Source: Bacteroidota bacterium (GTDB taxonomy: Bacteria; Bacteroidota; Ignavibacteria; Tepidaquicellales; Tepidaquicellaceae). Taken from it: a stretch of DNA of 6,353 bases. The notes beneath the pieces were generated by a model, which saw nothing but the letters and a program-made list of their open reading frames with translations, was not told the DNA's origin and did not search any database. The stretch's first letter is position 1, and the number at the start of each line of letters is the position of its first letter. Shown here piece after piece: positions 1-4,985 of the stretch. Both the position numbers and the translations under genes were made by a program. The stretch is from NCBI GenBank assembly GCA_003519545.1, contig DOWN01000330.1, positions 1 through 6,353 of the forward strand. The letters are read 5' to 3'.

Positions 1-5
1 GCACT

Positions 6-725
6 ATGAAGACCAAAAAAACAAAAACAAAGGCTTCAAAAAAACCCAAATCCGCCTCCAAAAAAGTTGTTAAAAAATCTGTTAAGAAACCTGTAAAAAA
101 GGTTACTAAAAAAAGTATAACTAAACCAAAATCTAAATCCGTAAAAAAACCGGTTAAGAAAGTCGAGAATAAAAAATTGAAAAAAAACACTGTTAAAACT
201 GAGAGCAAGGTGAAAAAAACCAAGTCCGTTATTAAAAGGGCTACGAAACCTAAAAAAATTGAAAAACAGGAAGAAAGTGTAGTTGACATTTCTTCTATGA
301 AAAAATTTAAACCGAATTCAAAAGTAAGATATACTTCTAAAGAATTAAAATTTTTTAAAGATATAATTCTTGAAGAAAGAAGAAAAATTATTGAAAGTGC
401 TAAAGCGAATATGCGATCACTCGTTGATGATGAATCAGGCGAATATGTTGGTGATAATTCAACTTATGCTTCACATATGGCTGAGCAAGGCACAGATGAA
501 ATGGAGAGAGAAAAAAACTATATGTTTGTCCAGAGAGATGAAAAATATTTAGGTTATCTTTCTGAGGCACTTGTCAGAATTGATAATGGAACGTATGGTG
601 TATGTATTGATTGTGTTGAAAATCCAAAAAATCTCTGCAAAACATGTCCTCTGATTGATCCTGAGAGATTGGAACTTGTTCCTGTGACTCAGCATTGTAT
701 AGAATGTAAGAACTTAAGAGGATAA
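6..725 (+). CDS. DksA/TraR-family zinc-finger protein with lysine-rich N-terminal tail
   Basis: Probable RNA-polymerase-binding transcription regulator of the DksA/TraR family, cytosolic. Residues 1-90 are a low-complexity basic tail of Lys, Val, Ser, Thr and Pro. Residues 110-195 form a helical region with the family-like stretch TDEMEREKNY (163-172), followed by RIDNGTYGVC leading into a C-terminal zinc finger. The finger has three CxxC pairs: C200/C203, C211/C214 and C231/C234. Canonical DksA has two pairs about 17 residues apart, so C211/C214 looks like an addition or an alternative ligand pair. The usual DksA is about 120-160 residues; the excess here is the basic tail. The ATG at 6 has only five bases before it, so no ribosome binding site can be judged, and the frame is open to the window edge: the true start may be further left. 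It is four bases from lspA and so co-transcribed with it. In related genomes I expect ileS upstream (inference). The family call is good; the exact role, DksA-like or otherwise, is uncertain. Confidence 0.85.
   Translation: MKTKKTKTKASKKPKSASKKVVKKSVKKPVKKVTKKSITKPKSKSVKKPVKKVENKKLKKNTVKTESKVKKTKSVIKRATKPKKIEKQEESVVDISSMKKFKPNSKVRYTSKELKFFKDIILEERRKIIESAKANMRSLVDDESGEYVGDNSTYASHMAEQGTDEMEREKNYMFVQRDEKYLGYLSEALVRIDNGTYGVCIDCVENPKNLCKTCPLIDPERLELVPVTQHCIECKNLRG
75..164 (+). repeat. Ten-residue peptide repeat in the DksA-like tail (nt 75-104 and 135-164)
   Basis: The peptide KSVKKPVKKV occurs at residues 24-33 and again at 44-53 of the DksA-like protein, identical at all ten positions. Eight of the ten codons differ at the third base (for example tct/tcc, gtt/gta, cct/ccg, gtt/gtc). 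The copies are therefore not a recent DNA duplication. Either selection keeps the basic Pro-spaced peptide, or the similarity arises from the low-complexity composition. The pattern resembles the Lys/Pro tails of histone H1-like bacterial proteins, which bind nucleic acid non-specifically; that function is inferred here. Confidence 0.7.
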
Positions 726-732
726 TTTTTTG
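716..732 (+). promoter_or_regulatory. lspA ribosome binding site and TTG start
   Basis: AAGAGGA at 716-722 lies in the last codons of the DksA-like gene, and the TTG start codon is at 730-732 after a 7-base spacer. The lspA frame has a stop at 715-717 and no ATG or GTG between it and this TTG. The next in-frame ATG (residue 36) would remove the first membrane helix and the conserved DQ at residues 14-15. The TTG is therefore the only credible start, and translation is probably coupled to the upstream gene. Confidence 0.85.
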
Positions 733-1371
733 AAAGTTATATTTATTTCTTTATTTATTGTTATAGCCGACCAAATTACAAAAATTTTAGTAAAAGGTCT
801 TTCAATCCCTTCTTTAGGAATTGAAATTAAGGGTATGCACTACCAGCAATCAATTCCTGTTTTTGGAAATTGGTTTAAAATTACATTTATTGAAAATCCC
901 GGAATGGCTTTCGGATTGCAGATAGGCGGAAAATTATTTCTTTCACTTTTCACTATTCTTGCAACATTTATGATTGTTTTTTTTCTTTATAAGAACAGAC
1001 ATAACAGTTTATATCTGAGAATAGCACTTGCACTGATTTTGGGAGGTGCTGTAGGCAATCTAATAGACAGAGTTTTCTACGGTGCAATATATGGATATGC
1101 TCCTATATTCTACGGAAATGTTGTTGACTTCTTCCATATAGATACTCCAAATTTTACAATACTGGGAAAAACTTTTTATTCATGGCCTATTTTTAATATT
1201 GCTGATATAGCAGTATCGTTAGGTTTCCTTTTAATTTTATTCGGATATAAAAAGATTGCTGATGATGAGAAAAAGAATGAACTTTCGGTAAATGAATTTA
1301 ATGAATTGAAACCTGAACTGCCGGTAGAACCGGCAATTCAGGAAAATATTTCGCCGGTAACAAAAGAATAA
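730..1371 (+). CDS. lspA: Lipoprotein signal peptidase (signal peptidase II)
   Basis: Inner-membrane aspartyl protease that cleaves the signal peptide of prolipoproteins after Lgt has attached diacylglycerol to the lipobox cysteine. Four hydrophobic helices are visible, at about residues 3-23, 66-87, 95-110 and 155-173. Family motifs are all present: DQxTK at 14-18, ENPGMAF at 55-61, GNLIDR at 109-114 and FNIAD at 155-159. D113 and D159 match the catalytic dyad known from Pseudomonas LspA. The two aspartates are 46 residues apart, against about 20 in proteobacterial LspA; the extra segment (about 118-150) is rich in Tyr and Phe and probably periplasmic, as I recall for Bacteroidota-type enzymes. 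At 213 residues the protein is longer than the usual 160-170, because of that insert and an acidic cytosolic tail (about 176-213). It is second in an operon with the DksA-like gene and starts at TTG. All catalytic residues are intact, so it should be active. Confidence 0.97.
   Translation: MKVIFISLFIVIADQITKILVKGLSIPSLGIEIKGMHYQQSIPVFGNWFKITFIENPGMAFGLQIGGKLFLSLFTILATFMIVFFLYKNRHNSLYLRIALALILGGAVGNLIDRVFYGAIYGYAPIFYGNVVDFFHIDTPNFTILGKTFYSWPIFNIADIAVSLGFLLILFGYKKIADDEKKNELSVNEFNELKPELPVEPAIQENISPVTKE
1312..1342 (-). terminator. Strong hairpin inside the lspA 3' end, probable ferredoxin terminator
   Basis: CCTGAA (1312-1317) pairs with TTCAGG (1337-1342), and TGCCGGT (1319-1325) pairs with ACCGGCA (1329-1335). 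There is one C/A mismatch between the two stems and a 3-base loop, giving 13 pairs with a GC-rich core in an AT-rich background. On the minus strand it lies 33 bases beyond the ferredoxin stop and is followed by TTTCAATTCATT, a weak U-tract. On the plus strand it lies before the lspA stop and is followed by AAAATATTT, so it is unlikely to terminate lspA. The intrinsic terminator role for the ferredoxin transcript is inferred; the inverted repeat itself is read directly. Confidence 0.55.
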
Positions 1372-1374
1372 ATC

Positions 1375-1707
1375 TTATCTGCCTAACTGATCCAGTTTTT
1401 CTTTTTTGGCAAGTAATGTTTCTTTGTCTTCTACATGGTTAGGATCCGGAACGCAACAATCCACCGGACATACAGCCGCACACTGAGGTTCATCATGAAA
1501 TCCTACACATTCAGTACATTTATCGGGAACAATATAAAAATAATCATTTGAGAAAAATCCTTCTGAACCTGATGGTGCTGCTTCCCCATCGCCATAAGTC
1601 TTTCCTTCCAATACCCATTGAGTTCCGCCTTCATAAATTGCAGTATTCGGACATTCCGGTTCACATGCACCACAATTTATACATTCGGAAGTAATCATTA
1701 TTGACAT
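1375..1707 (-). CDS. 2[4Fe-4S] ferredoxin with long inter-cluster loop
   Basis: Soluble low-potential electron carrier with two [4Fe-4S] clusters. The first motif is C9-x2-C12-x2-C15-x3-C19-P, and the second is C64-x2-C67-x8-C76-x3-C80-P. By family rule, cluster I uses C9, C12, C15 and C80, and cluster II uses C64, C67, C76 and C19. The 8-residue spacing in the second motif and the C-terminal helix-like extension (about 90-110) are features of the Chlorobium/Allochromatium-type ferredoxins. Residues 21-63 form an unusually long Gly/Glu/Aro-rich linker between the motifs, like that I recall in Bacteroidota homologues. Two further cysteines, C84 and C85, follow the second motif. The start at 1707 is fixed by a perfect AAGGAG seven bases upstream; M4 is a less likely alternative. 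The gene is single, convergent with lspA (three bases between stops) and divergent from secA. The electron donor and acceptor cannot be told from this context. Confidence 0.95.
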   Translation of the reverse strand: MSIMITSECINCGACEPECPNTAIYEGGTQWVLEGKTYGDGEAAPSGSEGFFSNDYFYIVPDKCTECVGFHDEPQCAAVCPVDCCVPDPNHVEDKETLLAKKEKLDQLGR

Positions 1708-1713
1708 TAAATA

Positions 1714-1720
1714 TCTCCTT
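1714..1720 (-). promoter_or_regulatory. Ferredoxin ribosome binding site
   Basis: On the minus strand AAGGAGA ends seven bases before the ATG at 1707. It is the strongest Shine-Dalgarno sequence in the window and suggests efficient translation, in keeping with an abundant electron carrier. It decides the start in favour of residue 1 over the methionine at residue 4. Confidence 0.9.
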
Positions 1721-1776
1721 AAGTTGTTTGTTGCAATTTAAAATTAATTAAACAAAAAAATAATTCATAAATAAGT

Positions 1777-1805
1777 ATTATAAAGGTATTTTGTTTTCAA
1801 TTTAA
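1777..1805 (-). promoter_or_regulatory. Probable ferredoxin promoter
   Basis: The minus strand carries an exact TATAAT (plus-strand 1777-1782). With a 17-base spacer, the -35 hexamer would be TTAAAT (1800-1805), a poor match that overlaps the palindrome at 1798-1809. The predicted transcript would start near 1770, leaving a leader of about 60 bases before the ATG at 1707. The weak -35 could mean dependence on an activator or, since the region is very AT-rich, a chance match. No Bacteroidota-type TAnnTTTG element was found in its place. Confidence 0.45.
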
Positions 1806-1818
1806 ATTGCGTTTAAAT
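1791..1818 (+). promoter_or_regulatory. Possible secA promoter (weak)
   Basis: TTGTTT at 1791-1796 and TTAAAT at 1813-1818 are separated by 16 bases and point towards secA, whose ATG is at 1866. The leader would be about 40 bases long. The match is weak and the region AT-rich, so this is only the best candidate seen. No leader peptide or arrest sequence of the SecM kind is present, and the ATG is preceded only by an A-rich stretch (AAGTAAAAGAAAAA), not a clear Shine-Dalgarno. Confidence 0.25.
1798..1809. promoter_or_regulatory. 12-bp palindrome between the divergent ferredoxin and secA genes
   Basis: CAATTTAAATTG is a perfect 12-bp inverted repeat. It overlaps the -35 position of the ferredoxin promoter and lies between the candidate -35 and -10 of secA, so a dimeric regulator bound here could affect both. 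A half-copy, CAATTTAAA, recurs at 1734-1742. In such AT-rich DNA a chance origin is quite possible; the operator role is speculative. Confidence 0.3.
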
Positions 1819-1865
1819 ATCAGTAAATTAGAGGATATAAAAATTTAAGTTAAGTAAAAGAAAAA

Positions 1866-4800
1866 ATGTTTAAGCTATTATCAAAACTGTTTCCTTCTAA
1901 GAACGAAAAGGATGTCAAAGCACTTCTTCCAATAATTGACGAAATAAATGAACATTGGGAATCTATCAAAAATATTTCCGATGAAGAATTAAGAAATAAA
2001 ACTGTAGAATTTAGAAATAGAATAAAAGAAGAAACTGCTGAAATAGAATCTAAAATAAACGAGATAACTGAAAAACTAAAAACCGATCTTCCCCATGAAG
2101 AAAAAGAAAGTTTTCAGGCAAATCTTAATGAATTAAATAAAGAGCATTTCGAAATTGTTCAGGCAATTCTTGACGATCTATTACCTGAAGCGTTTGCTGT
2201 TGTGAAAGAAACTTGCAGCCGTCTTGTCGGAAAACAATATGAAGCCGCGGGAAATAAAATCACCTGGAATATGGTGCCATATGATGTTCAGTTACTCGGT
2301 GGAATTGTTTTACATCAGGGAAAAATTGCTGAAATGGCAACCGGTGAAGGTAAAACACTTGTCGCTACTCTTCCGTTATATCTCAATTCACTACCGGGAA
2401 AAGGTGTTCATCTGATTACAGTAAACGACTATCTCGCAAAAAGAGACAGTGAATGGATGTCACCAATTTTTGATTTTCACGGAATTACTGTTGGTGTAAT
2501 TCTAAATGATATGGATTCCAATAAAAGACGTGAAATGTATAACCGTGATATCACTTACGGAACGAACAATGAATTCGGATTTGATTATCTGAGAGATAAT
2601 ATGGTTGTTGATAAAAATTATCTTGTACAGCGAGAACATTTTTATGCAATTGTTGATGAAGTTGATTCAGTCTTGATTGATGAAGCGAGAACTCCTCTTA
2701 TTATTTCAGGTCCCGTTGAAGTGAGTGCACATAAATTTGATGAACTTAATCCGAGAATTAAAAGATTATTTGAAGCACAGAGAAAATTAATTACAGAGAT
2801 TACATCCAAAGCGGAAAAATTACTTTCAAATGAAAATGTTTCTAAAGATGATAGAGAAGAAGCAGGGTTATTGCTCTTAAGAGCGAACCGTGGACTTCCA
2901 AAACATAAACAGGTGCAAAAACTACTTGCAGAACCTGCAAATAAAGCATTGATGCAACAAACAGAAATGGTTTATTTAAGGGATAATGCAAAAGAAATGT
3001 ATAAAGTTGATGATGAATTATATTTTGTAATTGATGAAAAATCTCATATCACTGATTTAACGGAAAAAGGTCGAGAGTTTCTCGCACCTTCTGCACAGGA
3101 ACGTGAATTTTTTATTTTACCGGATGTAGGAACTGAAGTCGCTAATATTGAAAATAACGAATCTTTATCAGTTGAAGAAAAAGAACTTAAAAAAGATGAG
3201 TTATCTAAGATTTATTCCGAAAGAAGTGACAGATTGCATACAGTTCAGCAACTTCTGAAAGCATATGCTTTATATGAAAAAGATGTTGAATATGTGATTC
3301 AGGACGGAAAAGTTATGATAGTTGATGAATTTACGGGAAGAGTTTTATCGGGTAGAAGATATTCAGAAGGATTACATCAGGCAATTGAAGCGAAAGAAGG
3401 TGTCAAAGTTGAAAAAGACACACAAACTCTCGCAACAATTACCTTGCAGAATTATTTCCGGCTATACAAAAAACTTGCGGGTATGACAGGAACTGCGGAA
3501 ACAGAAGCAGGAGAATTTTATGATATTTATAAACTTGATGTTGTTGTAATTCCGACTAATAAACCTATAGTAAGGGCTGATGAGAATGATAAAATTTATA
3601 AAACCAAACGTGAAAAATATAATGCAGTAATTGAAGAAATTGAAGAGATGCGACGTCAGAGAAGAGCAGTTCTTGTCGGTACAACAAGTGTTGAAGTTTC
3701 AGAAATTATTTCACGATTGTTAAAAAGAAAAAATATTCCTCATGAAGTTTTAAATGCTAAACAAAATCAAAGAGAAGCACAGATTGTCGCCAATGCGGGT
3801 TTACCAGGTGCTGTTATGATTGCAACCAATATGGCGGGTAGAGGAACTGATATTAAACTCGGACCGGGAGTTGCTGATGCGGGTGGTTTACATATAATAG
3901 GAACAGAAAGACACGAATCAAGAAGAATTGACCGACAGTTAAGAGGAAGATCAGGAAGACAGGGAGATCCGGGTTCATCACGTTTTTATCTCTCGCTTGA
4001 AGATGATTTGATGAGACTTTTTGGAAATGAGAGAATTGCAAATGTTATGCAAAGACTTGGAATGAAAGAAGGTGAAGCAATTGAACACTCAATGATAACA
4101 AGTTCTGTTGAACGTGCACAGAAAAAAGTTGAGGAGAATAATTTTGCAATAAGGAAAAGACTTCTTGAGTATGACAACGTTATGAATCAACAGCGTGAAA
4201 TTATTTACGCAAAGAGAAGACAGGCATTGATGGGTGAAAGACTAAAAGATGATATTCTTGAAATGGCTTTTACACGTATTGATGCAATTGTCGATAAATA
4301 TTTTGAAGAGACAGATTTAGATGGATTAAAAGACGAAGTTCAGAGAACTTTTCTTGTAAGACTTGAAGTTACACCTGATGAATTTCAGAAACTTGGTGAA
4401 CATGGTTTAAAAGAACTGATTCAAAAAGAAGTTGTCGCTTATTATGAAAGAAAAGAAGAAAGATACGGTGCTGAATTGATGGGACAGATTGAGAGATTTG
4501 CTTTCCTTAGTATTATTGATGAAAAATGGAAAGAACATCTCAGAGAAATGGATGACCTTAAAGAAGGTATCAACTTTAGAGCATATGGTCAGAAAGATCC
4601 GTTGATTGAATACAAAATGGATGGATTTAAGATGTTTGAGGAAATGATGGATGAGATTTCTGTTGAGATTATTAATTTCATTTTTAAATTTACAACTCAA
4701 CCGACTGACAAAACACCGGCAATAGATGCACCTAAACAAACAAATCTTTCGCGAGTAAGAACTTCACATGCTTCTTCACAGAATATGGGATTTTTTGGTG

Positions 4801-4946
4801 GTGATGAAAGATCTGCATCAAATCAGCCGTCAAATCAGGGTGGAAAAGTAGAAACGGTTAAGGTTGGCCCTAAAATCGGAAGAAATGATCCGTGTTACTG
4901 CGGAAGCGGAAAGAAATTTAAAAATTGTCACGGTAAAAATGCTTAA
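1866..4946 (+). CDS. secA: Protein translocase ATPase SecA
   Basis: Motor ATPase of the Sec system; it binds preproteins and pushes them through SecYEG. Read in order: an N-terminal helix typical of SecA; Walker A TGEGKT (159-164, Lys163); the DEVD box (264-267) followed by SVLIDEARTPLIISGP; the cross-linking domain (about 285-465); EFTGR and GRRYSEGLHQAIEAKEG; the second ATPase half with TTSVE (606-610), MAGRGTD (656-662) and QLRGRSGRQGD (691-701); the helical scaffold and wing; a flexible linker (about 960-1005); and a C-terminal zinc motif, C1010-x-C1012-x8-C1021-H1022. At 1026 residues it exceeds the 901 of E. coli. The excess is a charged helical insert near 55-100, about 13 residues near 124-137, and about 75 residues in the cross-linking domain. 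As I recall, such inserts are normal in Bacteroidota/Chlorobiota SecA. An in-frame stop at 1851 leaves 1866 as the only start. It appears monocistronic. Confidence 0.99.
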   Translation: MFKLLSKLFPSKNEKDVKALLPIIDEINEHWESIKNISDEELRNKTVEFRNRIKEETAEIESKINEITEKLKTDLPHEEKESFQANLNELNKEHFEIVQAILDDLLPEAFAVVKETCSRLVGKQYEAAGNKITWNMVPYDVQLLGGIVLHQGKIAEMATGEGKTLVATLPLYLNSLPGKGVHLITVNDYLAKRDSEWMSPIFDFHGITVGVILNDMDSNKRREMYNRDITYGTNNEFGFDYLRDNMVVDKNYLVQREHFYAIVDEVDSVLIDEARTPLIISGPVEVSAHKFDELNPRIKRLFEAQRKLITEITSKAEKLLSNENVSKDDREEAGLLLLRANRGLPKHKQVQKLLAEPANKALMQQTEMVYLRDNAKEMYKVDDELYFVIDEKSHITDLTEKGREFLAPSAQEREFFILPDVGTEVANIENNESLSVEEKELKKDELSKIYSERSDRLHTVQQLLKAYALYEKDVEYVIQDGKVMIVDEFTGRVLSGRRYSEGLHQAIEAKEGVKVEKDTQTLATITLQNYFRLYKKLAGMTGTAETEAGEFYDIYKLDVVVIPTNKPIVRADENDKIYKTKREKYNAVIEEIEEMRRQRRAVLVGTTSVEVSEIISRLLKRKNIPHEVLNAKQNQREAQIVANAGLPGAVMIATNMAGRGTDIKLGPGVADAGGLHIIGTERHESRRIDRQLRGRSGRQGDPGSSRFYLSLEDDLMRLFGNERIANVMQRLGMKEGEAIEHSMITSSVERAQKKVEENNFAIRKRLLEYDNVMNQQREIIYAKRRQALMGERLKDDILEMAFTRIDAIVDKYFEETDLDGLKDEVQRTFLVRLEVTPDEFQKLGEHGLKELIQKEVVAYYERKEERYGAELMGQIERFAFLSIIDEKWKEHLREMDDLKEGINFRAYGQKDPLIEYKMDGFKMFEEMMDEISVEIINFIFKFTTQPTDKTPAIDAPKQTNLSRVRTSHASSQNMGFFGGDERSASNQPSNQGGKVETVKVGPKIGRNDPCYCGSGKKFKNCHGKNA

Positions 4947-4955
4947 TTAATTTTG

Positions 4956-4985
4956 AAAGCAGGTATTAAATTTTATACCTGCTTT
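4956..4985 (+). terminator. secA intrinsic terminator, overlapping the convergent gene
   Basis: AAAGCAGGTAT (4956-4966) pairs perfectly with ATACCTGCTTT (4975-4985), an 11-bp stem with an 8-base loop, ten bases after the secA stop. The 3' arm runs into TTTT (4983-4986). On the minus strand the same hairpin covers the stop (4966-4968) and last six codons of the BTAD gene, then CTTTCAAAATT follows. It may therefore act in both directions, but it is better placed for secA. Confidence 0.8.

Noticed and set aside
370..552. 60-codon plus-strand open frame
   Set aside because: It overlaps the DksA-like gene in another frame, with no recognisable domain; the DksA frame has clear motifs.
1743..1764. 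A-rich stretch and TTAATTAA palindrome as a possible origin or attachment site
   Set aside because: It is short, low-complexity DNA in an AT-rich intergenic region, with no direct repeats, DnaA-box cluster or integrase nearby.
1810..1865. SecM-like or other leader peptide controlling secA
   Set aside because: No start codon with an open frame and arrest-like sequence precedes secA; the secA frame itself has a stop at 1851.
2224..2415. 63-codon plus-strand open frame
   Set aside because: It is out of frame within the SecA Walker A region; composition is a shadow of secA.
3853..4177. Two overlapping minus-strand open frames of about 62 codons
   Set aside because: Both are antisense to the most conserved part of SecA, and neither has a plausible product.
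4407..4739. 110-codon open frame on the minus strand
   Set aside because: It lies wholly inside secA on the opposite strand; the Phe/Ile/Ser/Asn-rich product is what antisense of a Lys/Glu-rich AT-rich gene gives, and it lacks a family motif.
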